Shown: positions 1 through 9,343 of the stretch, in pieces
How positions within the stretch are numbered: position 1 is the stretch's first letter
Layout of the letters: every line of letters starts with the position of its first letter
Assembly: GCA_030378005.1 (NCBI GenBank)
Contig: JAUCGF010000080.1
Location: 1-64,000 of the forward strand
Source: Desulfococcaceae bacterium HSG9
GTDB lineage: Bacteria > Desulfobacterota > Desulfobacteria > Desulfobacterales > JAUCGF01
Length of the DNA: 64,000 nucleotides
Direction of reading: 5' to 3'
Notes under the pieces: model-generated
Told to the model about the DNA's origin: nothing
The model's input: only the letters and a program-made list of their open reading frames with translations
Databases searched by the model: none
Translations under genes and position numbers: made by a program

Positions 1-123
1 ATACTTGGTCATAAGTTTTCGAGCATCGCTCTCGCCAAGTTTGCAACCCGGCTGCATTAGCCGGTGATTTGCAAACCTACCTTGAACAGCGCGTAAAATA
101 CACGAAAACTTTTGTCCAAATAC
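1..123. repeat. Possible MITE-like inverted-repeat element at window edge
   Basis: The first 21 bases and bases 103-123 are imperfect inverted repeats (about 17 of 21 positions pair). Between them is an inner hairpin (39-46 with 69-76, extended by a GC-rich arm). A related end sequence recurs near 63310-63331. The element may continue to the left of the window. Bases 124-190 are a low-complexity run of short direct repeats of an ACTTGAA-like unit. No coding capacity is seen before the gene at 204. Confidence 0.4.
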
Positions 124-203
124 TTATGTAATAATTTGAAACTTGAAACTTAAAACTTGTAACTTGAAACTTCTATTTTCAAACTTGCAAAAGGAGACTG
201 AAA

Positions 204-3200
204 ATGAATGCGCATCATGATGTTGCCGCACCTGTGGAAGACAAATTTTTAACGCCCGGTGTAATGATTTTGCTTTCCCTGATGTTTGTCGGTTTTGCCT
301 TTGCCGTGGTGCGATTTATCACCGGCATTGGCGGAGTCGCCAATCTGAACAACCAATATCCCTGGGGAATATGGGTGGCCGTGGACATTGCCACGGGCGT
401 CGCATTGGCTGCCGGCGGTTTCACTACCGGAGCCATTGCGTATGTGTTTAATCGTGACCAGTATCATGCCGTTATCCGTCCGGCGTTGCTCACAGCCATG
501 CTGGGCTATACGTTTGTGGTATTGGGCTTGTTGGTGGATATTGGCCGCTATTGGAACATCACCAGCCCAGTTTTCAACCATAACGGCAATTCGGTGCTGT
601 TTGAAGTGGCTATATGTGTGATGATTTATCTGCACGTTCTTTATATTGAGTTTATTCCGATTGTTACGGAACGCTTCATGGGACGTGTCAATTTGCCAGG
701 CCCTTTGGCCGGATTAAACAATCTGGCAGAAAAAGCACTTGCTATTGCCGATAAAATTATGGGTAAAATTATGTTTATCTTTATTATCGCCGGCATTGTG
801 CTTTCCTGTTTGCACCAATCAAGTCTTGGCACGCTCATGCTGATTGCTACATATAAGGTGCATCCGTTGTGGTACACACCGATTTTGCCTTTGTTATTCC
901 TGCTTTCCGCATTTGCCGCCGGCTATCCTATGGTGGTCTTTGAATCGATTGTGGTATCTAAATCGTTCGGACGTGAACCGGAAATGGAGGTGCTGACGCC
1001 TCTGGCTAAATATATGCCGGTTTTGATGGGGTTATATATGCTTGTCAAGATTGGAGATATGATCGTTCGGGGGACATACATTTATCTTTTTGACGGCACG
1101 GTTCAATCCAATTGTTTTATTGTGGAGATGCTTTTCGGCGTTATGTTGCCTTTCACCCTGCTGTTATTCAGAAGAGTGCGCCGTTCGCCGGGCCTGCTCT
1201 TTTTCGCATCCACGCTCTTTGTTCTGGGAATCCTGTTTAACCGTATCAATGTTTTTCTGATCAGTTACACGCCGCCTTATATTATTAAATCCTATTTTCC
1301 GGCTGTGGGAGAAATCTTTATCACTATCGGCCTGATTGCCACTTTGATGTTTGTTTACCGGGTTTGTGTTTTTATTTTCCCGGTGTTGGGCGCGGAACCG
1401 AAAAAGATGACCCAAAAAATGTCTGCAACCGGGGCGCTATTTGTCGCTTTGACTCTGACGCTGGGATTTAATGGAAGCGCCCAAGCCGCTCAATCCGCGA
1501 ATACTGCCAAACAGCCCTTGCCGGTGTTTGAAACGCGGATACCTTCAATCAAAGATGCGCCCAAAGTGATTGACCTCAGCAGCCCTTTGATTAAAAGGTA
1601 CAGCGATATTTATGAACCGGTGCGTTTTATGCACAGCAAGCACGCCAACGTGTTGAACGATTGTTCTATCTGCCACCATCGGATTGCCCGTGAAGAAGGC
1701 GACACGTATGGCGAGCCGGTTACGATGGCGCGTTTGCAGGAACTTGAGAAAATGCCTGACAGCTGTTCGACCTGTCATCTGAAACCGTTTGACCCTAAAC
1801 AGTTGCATGTTCCCGGTTTGAAAGGCGCGTATCATCAGTTATGTATGGATTGCCATCGGGAAGCCGAGCAGGTAGCACACCGCAGAGGGCCGATAGCTTA
1901 CAGCGCCATGGTGCGAGGTCCGGTGGCGCATACGTTAAGCACACGGGCGCCGAGCGATTGCCTCTCTTGTCACCCTAAAAAAGTGCCTGACCATAAAAAC
2001 CTGGTGAAATTGGATGGTGCGGCCGACGCCCTGGCAGTGACACAAAATTGTCTTTCGTGTCACGAAAAAGAGGGCAAGGCGATTTTAAAATCATCCCATT
2101 GGAATTGGCACGGTTCTTCACCTTATACCGTCGGACATGAAGCCCGCACCGATTTGGGCAAAGCGCATAATACAATTAATAACTTTTGCATCAATATCAA
2201 TGGCAACTGGCCGCGTTGCACCAGTTGTCATATCGGCTATGGCTGGAAAGACAAGTCCTTTGATTTTACCGATATGACCAAAATTGATTGTTTGGTATGC
2301 CACGACACCACCAAAACGTATAAAAAAGCGCCGCCGGCGGCCGGTTTTCCTGAAAAAAATGTAGATCTGATTCGGGTTGCCCAAAATGTGGGACGCCCCA
2401 CGCGTGACACCTGCGGCATGAATTGCCATTTTGTAGGCGGCGGCGGTGATGCGGTCAAACACGGTGATATGAATCGCGGCCTTTTGGATTCTTCCAAATT
2501 TACGGATGTCCACATGGGGATTTCTGACGGCGGGATGGATTTCAAATGCCAGGAGTGCCATCGTACGCGCAATCATCTGATTGCCGGCCGCAGCATTTCG
2601 GTGCCGGCGGCCGAAGGCGATCTTTCGTGTGAATATTGCCACACGGACAAACCCCATATCGGCCGGGAACTGATTGATCACCATTTGAACAAGCATTCCA
2701 AGCATATCGCCTGCCAGACGTGCCATATTCCGATCTATTCCAAAAACAAACCCACCAAAGTTTATTGGGACTGGTCGGCGGCCGGCAAAGATATTAAACC
2801 CCCCAAAGATAAATACGGCATGCCTGTCTATGTAAAGAAAAAAGGCGCTTTCAAATGGAAAGAAGCGGTCAAGCCTTCCTATATGTGGTATAATGGAACG
2901 GTTAAACGCTATATACTGGGAGATCGCATCAATACTGATGGCGTTACCGAATTGAATAAACCCATGGGTGATTACCGTGATCCTTCGGCGCGTATCTATC
3001 CTTTTAAAATTCATCGCGGCAAGCAAATTTCGGATGCGGTTAATAAATGTCTTATCACACCTCAACTTTTTGGCGGGTATTGGAAACACTGGGATTGGGA
3101 CCGCGCCGCACGGGATGGAATGCAGGCTGCGGGCATGACTTATAGCGGCGAGTACGAATTTGTCGAAACGGTCATGTATTGGGGGCTTACTCATGAAGTG

Positions 3201-3497
3201 ATTCCCAAGGAAGACGCCCTGTCCTGCGCCGAATGTCACACATCCTTGACCAAAGCGCCTTATTGCGGCAGTTGCCATCAGGAAAGGCCGGAAGTCGATT
3301 TCAGCACCCTGGTGCATAAAGGCATTGACTTTAAATCACTGGCCGCCAAAGGGCAGGATGTATCCGAACTGGTTGGCAAAACCGATTATATCGATTTTAA
3401 AGCCCTGGGATACGCTGGCGATCCCATTGAAAGCGGCGGTCGTTTTACCAAGCTGCCGTTGGAATTGGCCACTAAAAAGGCAACTGAAACCAAATAA
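204..3497 (+). CDS. NrfD/HybB-type membrane subunit fused to a 13-haem cytochrome c (octahaem tetrathionate-reductase-like C-terminus)
   Basis: The 1097-residue protein has two halves. Residues 1 to about 395 are a multi-pass membrane protein of the NrfD/HybB/PsrC family, which exchanges electrons with the quinone pool. Residues 487-1025 carry twelve CXXCH haem sites and one CX3CH site (C737, CGMNCH). The first four resemble a cytochrome c3-like module; the rest resemble octahaem tetrathionate-reductase-family cytochromes, including a GGGGDAVKHGD stretch after haem 8. Between the halves, about residues 400-432, is a stretch built like a signal peptide (basic start, hydrophobic core, Ala-X-Ala end), suggesting two ancestral genes became one. 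AAGGAG lies just before the ATG. The molybdopterin and ferredoxin subunits follow, so this is probably the quinone-interacting electron-transfer part of a periplasmic sulfur-compound reductase. The substrate (polysulfide, thiosulfate, tetrathionate or other) cannot be told from sequence. Confidence 0.9.
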   Translation: MNAHHDVAAPVEDKFLTPGVMILLSLMFVGFAFAVVRFITGIGGVANLNNQYPWGIWVAVDIATGVALAAGGFTTGAIAYVFNRDQYHAVIRPALLTAMLGYTFVVLGLLVDIGRYWNITSPVFNHNGNSVLFEVAICVMIYLHVLYIEFIPIVTERFMGRVNLPGPLAGLNNLAEKALAIADKIMGKIMFIFIIAGIVLSCLHQSSLGTLMLIATYKVHPLWYTPILPLLFLLSAFAAGYPMVVFESIVVSKSFGREPEMEVLTPLAKYMPVLMGLYMLVKIGDMIVRGTYIYLFDGTVQSNCFIVEMLFGVMLPFTLLLFRRVRRSPGLLFFASTLFVLGILFNRINVFLISYTPPYIIKSYFPAVGEIFITIGLIATLMFVYRVCVFIFPVLGAEPKKMTQKMSATGALFVALTLTLGFNGSAQAAQSANTAKQPLPVFETRIPSIKDAPKVIDLSSPLIKRYSDIYEPVRFMHSKHANVLNDCSICHHRIAREEGDTYGEPVTMARLQELEKMPDSCSTCHLKPFDPKQLHVPGLKGAYHQLCMDCHREAEQVAHRRGPIAYSAMVRGPVAHTLSTRAPSDCLSCHPKKVPDHKNLVKLDGAADALAVTQNCLSCHEKEGKAILKSSHWNWHGSSPYTVGHEARTDLGKAHNTINNFCININGNWPRCTSCHIGYGWKDKSFDFTDMTKIDCLVCHDTTKTYKKAPPAAGFPEKNVDLIRVAQNVGRPTRDTCGMNCHFVGGGGDAVKHGDMNRGLLDSSKFTDVHMGISDGGMDFKCQECHRTRNHLIAGRSISVPAAEGDLSCEYCHTDKPHIGRELIDHHLNKHSKHIACQTCHIPIYSKNKPTKVYWDWSAAGKDIKPPKDKYGMPVYVKKKGAFKWKEAVKPSYMWYNGTVKRYILGDRINTDGVTELNKPMGDYRDPSARIYPFKIHRGKQISDAVNKCLITPQLFGGYWKHWDWDRAARDGMQAAGMTYSGEYEFVETVMYWGLTHEVIPKEDALSCAECHTSLTKAPYCGSCHQERPEVDFSTLVHKGIDFKSLAAKGQDVSELVGKTDYIDFKALGYAGDPIESGGRFTKLPLELATKKATETK

Positions 3498-3523
3498 CTT
3501 TCCCCATTCGGAGTGCAAACTTT

Positions 3524-3572
3524 GGAGTGCAAACTTCAGTTTGCCTGTGTCGCAAACTGAAGTTTGCACTCC
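3524..3572. repeat. Dispersed palindrome inside the reductase operon
   Basis: Perfect 21-bp inverted arms (3524-3544 and 3552-3572) flank a 7-base loop. An additional partial copy of the arm start lies at 3510-3520. The same palindrome recurs, with two arm mismatches, at 60053-60105. It lies in the 96-bp gap between the first two genes of the operon, so the transcript would carry a strong hairpin just upstream of the second gene's ribosome binding site. Confidence 0.9.
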
Positions 3573-3593
3573 GGGAAAAACAGGAGAAAAATA

Positions 3594-5804
3594 ATGGCAT
3601 CAAAAATCAATCCCCCCATATCCCGCCGGAATTTTATGAAAATATCCGGCGCTGCGGCGGCGGGCGCGGCGCTGGGAGGGCGTGCCGATCTGTTGCACGC
3701 GTTGTCTGCTGATCAGGCTTCCCAAGCAACCGAAGGCGACCGGAAAATATTCAGCGCCTGTGATATGTGTTTCAATAAATGCGGCATTATCGCGCGGGTG
3801 GATAAAAGCGGAAATATCAGGAAAATCGACCCCAATCCCAATTATCTCAAATCCCGCGGAATGCTCTGCGCACGCGGCAATGCTGGCGTGGCTCAATTGT
3901 ACGACCCGGACCGGTTGCAATATCCCCTTTTGCGGAAAGGTGAACGCGGTGAGGGCAAATGGCAGCGAATCTCATGGGATGAAGCCTTGGATTTGGCGGC
4001 TGAAAAAATGAAAACCATTGGCGAAAAATATACACGCTGCGGGTTTATGTTCATGGCCGGCACGGATTTGCAGTCCACTTTCGTTCATCGCTTTGCCGAA
4101 GTGTATGGCTCTTACAATATTCTCTCCCATGAATCCAATTGCTTAATCAGCCGCAACCGTGCTTTTTTGGATACGTTTGGCATTGTTCCCATACCGGACA
4201 CGCTGAATTGCAAATATATTATCATGCCCGGGGCCAACCGCTTTGAAGCTCTGGTGACGCCTGACAGCATGGATATTGTGACGGCCATGCAAAACGGAGC
4301 CAAACTGGTGGTTTTGGACCCGCGTTATACTAAAACAGCGGCCCTGGCTACTGAATGGCATGCCATCAAGCCGGGAACCGACATGGCCTTTTTCCTGGCT
4401 GTCATGCACGTTTTAATCAATGAAAAACTGTATGACAAAAAATTTGTAGCTGAAAAAACATTCGGGTTTGAAAAACTGCGCGACCACGTCCAGCAATACA
4501 CGCCGCAATGGGCCGAATTGGAGTGTGAAATCGCGGCAAAAGATATTGTGCGTATGGCGCGGGAGCTTGCCGCGGCAGCACCGGCGGCCATGGTTTATCC
4601 GGGGCGGCGCAGTTCTGACTATGAAGATTCCACTCAGATTCGTCGCTCGTATGCGATTGTCAACGCTTTGTTAGGCAATTGGGACCGCACCGGCGGCATG
4701 ATGTACCCGCATAAAATCAAAGTGGGAACGATTCCCTATGATGCGCCGTTTTACGATAGCAATCCCGATGACCGGGTTGATGCCGAACGTGCCAAGATGA
4801 TGTTTGATGAAGAGGGTTCGTTTAAACACACGCGTGATGCGGTGATTGAAGGCAAGCCTTATCCGGTCAAGGGATGGCTCACCTATAAAACCAATCCCAT
4901 GCAAACCGGCGCCAACCGGAATAAAACAATCGAAATGATCAATAAACTTGATTTTATGATCACTGTGGATATCACCATGAGCGACACCGCTTGGATGGCC
5001 GATTTGGTGCTTCCCGCACCCAGCTATCTTGAACGCGAAGACCCGGTATCCTCATTTCAGGGATCGTCGGCGTGTTCCGGTGTCACTATTCGTGATCCGA
5101 TTGTTCCTGCTATGTATGAATCCCAACCGCTTTTCAATATTGTCAAAGCGCTGGCGCAACGGCTGGAACTCGGTGAATTTTTTGATTTCACCATTAAAGA
5201 TTTTCGCGCCGCACAGTTGAAAAAGTTGCCCGAAGTGGCGGCTGCCATTAAAAAAGAGGGCGTGTACAACGAACCGGGCGTCACACCGGGACAGCATGAA
5301 GGCAAACCATTCAGAACGGTTTCCAAAAAAATTGAACTGTTTAATCAGCGTTATCCGGATAAAGGCATTGATCCCATGCCGGTGTATCATCCGCCCCAAA
5401 AAACGCCTCCGAATCATTTTCGTTTGGTCGTCGGGCGCAATGCCTATATCACCCAGAGTTCCAGCACCAATAATGCTATTTTGCACCAGTTGCAACCGGA
5501 AAACAGTTTATGGATTCATCCGAAAGCGGCGCGTCAATCAGGCATTCGCCATGGCGACCGGGTGGAAGTGACCAGTTCGGTCGGCAAAGGCGTATTGCCT
5601 GCGCGGGTCACTGATGAAATCCGGGAAGATACGGTTTATATGGATTCCGGTTTTGGCGCACTTTCGCGGGGATTGAGCAATGTGTTCGGCAAAGGTGCCA
5701 GCAATTCGGAAATTATTGAAGACTATGCGGATGAAGTCACAGGCAATATGGCCATGCACGAAACCTTTGTGACCGTGAAAAAAATATCGGCGGTGAGGAG
5801 CTAA
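3594..5804 (+). CDS. Molybdopterin oxidoreductase catalytic subunit, PsrA/PhsA-like, Tat-exported
   Basis: The 736-residue protein belongs to the DMSO-reductase family. A twin-arginine signal (SRRNFMK, about residues 10-16) followed by an Ala-rich hydrophobic stretch indicates folded export to the periplasm. C56, C59, C63 and C92 form the N-terminal [4Fe-4S] site. C183 (in HESNCLISRN) sits where PsrA/PhsA/TtrA-type enzymes place the Mo-ligating cysteine. The length is close to polysulfide and thiosulfate reductase A subunits (about 750) and far short of tetrathionate reductase A (about 1000). The start is ATG 3594, with AGGAG seven bases upstream; an in-frame TTG at 3564 lies inside the palindrome and is unlikely. 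The ferredoxin subunit starts three bases after the stop. Polysulfide or thiosulfate reduction is the best guess; another sulfur oxyanion or an arsenic/selenium compound is possible. Confidence 0.9.
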   Translation: MASKINPPISRRNFMKISGAAAAGAALGGRADLLHALSADQASQATEGDRKIFSACDMCFNKCGIIARVDKSGNIRKIDPNPNYLKSRGMLCARGNAGVAQLYDPDRLQYPLLRKGERGEGKWQRISWDEALDLAAEKMKTIGEKYTRCGFMFMAGTDLQSTFVHRFAEVYGSYNILSHESNCLISRNRAFLDTFGIVPIPDTLNCKYIIMPGANRFEALVTPDSMDIVTAMQNGAKLVVLDPRYTKTAALATEWHAIKPGTDMAFFLAVMHVLINEKLYDKKFVAEKTFGFEKLRDHVQQYTPQWAELECEIAAKDIVRMARELAAAAPAAMVYPGRRSSDYEDSTQIRRSYAIVNALLGNWDRTGGMMYPHKIKVGTIPYDAPFYDSNPDDRVDAERAKMMFDEEGSFKHTRDAVIEGKPYPVKGWLTYKTNPMQTGANRNKTIEMINKLDFMITVDITMSDTAWMADLVLPAPSYLEREDPVSSFQGSSACSGVTIRDPIVPAMYESQPLFNIVKALAQRLELGEFFDFTIKDFRAAQLKKLPEVAAAIKKEGVYNEPGVTPGQHEGKPFRTVSKKIELFNQRYPDKGIDPMPVYHPPQKTPPNHFRLVVGRNAYITQSSSTNNAILHQLQPENSLWIHPKAARQSGIRHGDRVEVTSSVGKGVLPARVTDEIREDTVYMDSGFGALSRGLSNVFGKGASNSEIIEDYADEVTGNMAMHETFVTVKKISAVRS

Positions 5805-5807
5805 ACG

Positions 5808-6443
5808 ATGCAAACAAATAATCATAAAAAATACGCAATTATAATAGACACATTCAAATGCTTTGATTGCAAGGCGTGTATGGTGGCGTGCAAAGTGGAA
5901 AACAGTGTGCCCCAAGGCTATTGGCGCAACTGGGTGAGACATACGGGCGGCCAGCAAGGCAAACGCACCCATTTTCAACCGGGCCAGTGCATGCAGTGTG
6001 AAGCGCCTTCTTGCGTGGCGGCGTGTCCGGCCGGCGCAACCTTCAAGCGGGAAACAGATGGTCTGGTGGTGATTGATCCGGATAAGTGTATCGGATGCGC
6101 CAACTGCGTCAGCGCCTGCCCCTACGGCGCCCGTTACCGCAATCCGGCCACCCGTCTGGCGGATAAATGCGATTTTTGCCTGCACCGCCTCCAACGCGGC
6201 GAACTTCCGGCCTGTGTGGAAACATGCCCTACCAAAGCGCGAACCTTTGGCGATCTGAATGATCCTGAAAGTAAGGTCAGCCGGCTTTTAAAATCGGAAA
6301 AATTGGTGCAGATTGTCAATCCCATGGTCAACACAAAGCCGATGATCTTTTATGTCAAAGGCACTCTGCCAGCCGATTGGACCGTGCAACCCACGCTTCC
6401 GGGTAATGTTCACATGCCGCTTGAATTTTGGACAGAAAGTTAA
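5808..6443 (+). CDS. 4Fe-4S ferredoxin electron-transfer subunit, PsrB/NrfC-like
   Basis: The 211-residue protein has four cysteine clusters typical of PsrB/PhsB/NrfC/DmsB subunits: CFDCKACMVAC, CMQCEAPSCVAAC, CIGCANCVSAC and CDFC...CVETC. They should bind four [4Fe-4S] clusters forming a wire between the molybdenum subunit and the cytochrome/membrane subunit. No signal peptide is seen; it is probably co-exported with the Tat-tagged catalytic subunit, as is known for this family. GAGGAG precedes the ATG, and the gap to the previous stop is three bases, indicating translational coupling. It is the last gene of the operon. The 240 bases after it hold nothing recognisable until a terminator-like hairpin at 6685. 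Confidence 0.92.
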   Translation: MQTNNHKKYAIIIDTFKCFDCKACMVACKVENSVPQGYWRNWVRHTGGQQGKRTHFQPGQCMQCEAPSCVAACPAGATFKRETDGLVVIDPDKCIGCANCVSACPYGARYRNPATRLADKCDFCLHRLQRGELPACVETCPTKARTFGDLNDPESKVSRLLKSEKLVQIVNPMVNTKPMIFYVKGTLPADWTVQPTLPGNVHMPLEFWTES

Positions 6444-6684
6444 TGAGTAAGAACCTATTAAGGCACTCATCGTATCTGTTAAGCGGGTTTTTGCATTCTT
6501 CATGGCCAAGACAGCCCCGTATTTACAATGGGTTTTTTGATTGCCGGTTCCCTTACCTTTAACATGGCGTGCAGTTGACCTTTGGTGGCGTTTAAGTTTT
6601 GTTTGCTGTTTTTTTCCAGCTCTCTTTTGCTGCCAAAAATAATTTTGTACTTCATTTGTTTGTTAGTTAATAATAATAAAAAAA

Positions 6685-6717
6685 CCGACTGCCCAAAGTC
6701 GGCAAGTCGGTTTTTTT
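6685..6717 (+). terminator. Bidirectional intrinsic terminator
   Basis: Stem CCGACT/AGTCGG (6685-6690 with 6705-6710) is extended by GCC/GGC and followed by seven Ts. A run of As precedes it, so it would also work on the minus strand. It lies between the reductase operon and the convergent transposase remnant. Confidence 0.75.
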
Positions 6718-6802
6718 ATCCCACCAAACTTTTCCAATCACTTACTAAATTTATTCAATTATATCATAATGTTGCAATTCTTCAAGTGGAAAGTAAACAA
6801 TA

Positions 6803-7747
6803 TTATCCATTTTCAGGAACAACCCTATAATTCCATTGTCCGAGATATGGTATCTGAAATTATACTCATTGTCACCTTAAAGTTATCGGCATATTTTCTG
6901 CCTGTTTTATAAATCTTTTTGGAAATGTCAGCCGATACTTTCAAACCGGCTGAAGTTGAAGTGTTTTCTATCAGCTCTTTGACAAATTCGTACTTTTTTA
7001 AAATGACACCGCCAGTGATCTTGTAATTGATTTCCAAGGCTGTCACATACCAGTTCCGATATTAACTTATGCCTCGTTGTTTTTCAAATCATATATTGTA
7101 TACGGTATGATAACCCCATCAGCCGGATGAGGAAAATCATGGTCATAAACCTCAACGGATTCCGTGTGATATAACTTTCCTTCCCGATACAAATTGCCTG
7201 AAAATTCCTTTTTTTTTGTGTCTATGCCAAGTATCGGATTGTCAGACTCAAGATACTCGGTTTTCAATTCATCAATTCTTCTAAACTGTTTATCACGATT
7301 GTTATTTGAACCTGTCGCCTTATTTTTTAGCGCTTTACGCTTTTTGAAATTATTGATTTTCAGCAATTTTTTTATGACAGCGGCACTGATTTCAATGCCT
7401 TTTTCTTTCATTTTTTCAGCAATCAGCCTTTGGCTTAAATTTGTCTGTTTAATATTGCTGTCCATCGGATCGCCTGCAGTATGATTTTCTATAACTTCTA
7501 AAAAAACCGCATTTATATTGCGAATCGTATCGATGGCCGATTTTCTGCCGCCTCCGACTCTTCTGATTCTGTTTTTATCTGTATTTTCAGGGTCATTTAA
7601 TTCTTTTATCCCGATATGAACAGTCTTTCGACCACACCTGAAAAGCCCTGCGATATATGTTATTCCGCCATGTGGCAATTTTATCGCTTCAACAGCGGCG
7701 TATTTTCTTCTTTCTTTTTCCGACAAACTGATATATGTGTCTTTCAT
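6803..7747 (-). pseudogene. ISAzo13-family transposase, internally deleted and frameshifted
   Basis: On the minus strand, 7747-7067 encodes 226 residues matching the N-terminal part of ISAzo13-type transposases (RRVGGGRKS, TAGDPMDS, and GIDTKKKEFSGN, a DTKKKE motif of the family). The frame then stops. From 7046 to 6825 comes the family's C-terminal end (ELIENTSTSAGLKV, YKTGRKYADNF), and a +1 shift near 6838 brings back the terminal WNYR...PENG stretch, which stops at 6803-6805. Roughly 130 residues of the catalytic core between the two blocks are missing, so it cannot be active. The 250 bases between 7748 and the next gene may include the old IS end. No terminal repeats could be matched. Confidence 0.85.
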
Positions 7748-7998
7748 CTTTTTTCTATCTCTGGACTATAGGGCGATAACAGCACAGGTCCGGTTTTTGA
7801 ATTTTTCATGATTGTCGACAGCTCCGCATTTCTGAGTTGATATTGCTGTCGTAATTGCCAATATCTTAGGAAAAAGTCCAGTGCTAAATGCTTTTATAAA
7901 ATATCAACTGGCTTTTATGATTATATGTTACCTTTATTTAATTTCTATTCCTTATCAGGTTGCATTAAGCGTTGTAAATGTATTAAAAAAAACATAAA

Positions 7999-9204
7999 AT
8001 GAAAAGAAAAATTGATATGACTTTAGAATATAAACGTTTCCCAAAAGTAGAATATGAAAAACGATGGGAGAGAGCCGGAAAGCTGATTGCGGATAACGGG
8101 TTGGACGCTTTGCTGATCACCGAGGCTAACAACTATACTTATTTTAGCGGCGGCCACAGAGATTTCTCTTTTTCAAGGCCAACGGTCATGGTTCTGCCCA
8201 AAAAGGGAGAACCGGTTGTGATGGTTCATGATTTTTTTGACGCCTCCCAGCACAGAGAATCATGGGTTGAGGATATTCGACCATATACATCAATTTCAGG
8301 TTTTCCTGTTGAACTTTTAAAAAGTGTATGCGGCGATCTGGGAATCAATGCAGGCAAGATAGGCGCTGAATTAGGAAGGGAACAGCGTTTAGGAATGTCT
8401 TATAACGATTTTGTCAAAATTACCGAAGAGTTGCCAAACGTTGAATTCATTGATGCATCCGATATCTTGTGGGAGCTGAGGATGATTAAATCTGCGGCGG
8501 AAATTGATTGTTTAAGAAAAGCGTGCGAAATAAGCAGTCGAGCCTTTGAAAAATGCTTTCAAAATGTAAGACCGGGAATGACGGAAAAAGAGGCGGCCAA
8601 GATTTTATATGACGCAACCGTAGAGGAAGGAGGAGCGTCTGTCTGGGTAGTGAGCAATTCCGGACCCTACAACTATGAAAGCGGATTTTTACTCCACCCC
8701 GGCAGCTATACCCTGGAAAAAGGAAATCTGCTCTGGTTCGACACCGGATGTCAGCATAACGGATATTCCTCCGATTTTTCAAGAATGGCCGCTATCTGTC
8801 ATTTTTCAGACGAACAAAAAAAGATGTATGAGATTGTTGACGGCATCACCCAAAAATGTGTTGAAGCTATAAAGCCTGGAATAAAAGCCTCGGATCTATC
8901 CCAATTATGCAATATTGAGTTTGAGAAGGCCGGGATAAAAGATATTTGGGGAAAAGGCGACTGCTCTTCGCCTCAGTCGAACAAAGCGCACAGGATCGGC
9001 CACGGAATAGGCATGGCAACCACAGAACCGCCTCATATCGCTCTTTTTGATCATACCGAAATAAAGGCTGGAATGGTGATAACCATAGAACCTACCGTAG
9101 CTACGAATTATGGGCATTTTAACATAGAATCAGATGTTTTGGTGACAGAGGATGGTTATGAAGTGTTATCCATAGCCTCGCGGGAGTTGATTAAACTTAG
9201 ATAG
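7999..9204 (+). CDS. M24 family metallopeptidase (Xaa-Pro aminopeptidase / ectoine-hydrolase-like)
   Basis: The 401-residue protein has the creatinase-type N-terminal domain (about 1-165) and a pita-bread M24 catalytic domain. All five metal ligands are visible: D248 and D259 (FDTGCQHNGYSSDF), H335 (RIGHGIG), E364 (TIEPTV) and E377 (NIESDV). Members hydrolyse X-Pro peptides or, in the DoeA/EutD branch, the ring of ectoine; creatinase is a further relative. The downstream genes (racemase family, TRAP transporter, PLP enzyme) favour a small-molecule amidohydrolase role over a general peptidase. The start is ATG 7999; ATG 8017 is an alternative, since neither has a strong ribosome binding site. 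Confidence 0.85.
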   Translation: MKRKIDMTLEYKRFPKVEYEKRWERAGKLIADNGLDALLITEANNYTYFSGGHRDFSFSRPTVMVLPKKGEPVVMVHDFFDASQHRESWVEDIRPYTSISGFPVELLKSVCGDLGINAGKIGAELGREQRLGMSYNDFVKITEELPNVEFIDASDILWELRMIKSAAEIDCLRKACEISSRAFEKCFQNVRPGMTEKEAAKILYDATVEEGGASVWVVSNSGPYNYESGFLLHPGSYTLEKGNLLWFDTGCQHNGYSSDFSRMAAICHFSDEQKKMYEIVDGITQKCVEAIKPGIKASDLSQLCNIEFEKAGIKDIWGKGDCSSPQSNKAHRIGHGIGMATTEPPHIALFDHTEIKAGMVITIEPTVATNYGHFNIESDVLVTEDGYEVLSIASRELIKLR

Positions 9205-9213
9205 TTCACCAAT

Positions 9214-9291
9214 TGTAGGGTGGGTGCAGAGAAACGGAACCTGCCATTAATCGGCATTCGGTGGGTTTCGTTTCTCTACACCCACCCTACA
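9214..9291. repeat. Dispersed palindrome, GTAGGGTGGGT family
   Basis: Arms of about 30 bp pair imperfectly around a short centre. The outer ends are TGTAGGGTGGGTG and its complement. The same family, with a shared centre, recurs at 37742-37817; more distant relatives are at 21789-21862 and 62833-63006. Confidence 0.85.
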
Positions 9292-9343
9292 TTACTGATT
9301 AAAATTTAATGGTACAAGTTTCAGTAATAATTAAGGAAAGAAA

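Noticed and set aside
2118-3317. Open frame of 399 codons on the minus strand
   Set aside because: It is antisense to the haem-binding half of the cytochrome gene; the plus strand has thirteen haem motifs in frame. The minus frame has no family signature and no ribosome binding site.
5538-6194. Open frame of 218 codons on the minus strand
   Set aside because: Antisense to the end of the molybdopterin subunit and the ferredoxin subunit, both clearly coding.
6582-6830. 82-codon plus-strand frame
   Set aside because: It runs through a terminator hairpin and the end of the transposase remnant and has low-complexity residues.
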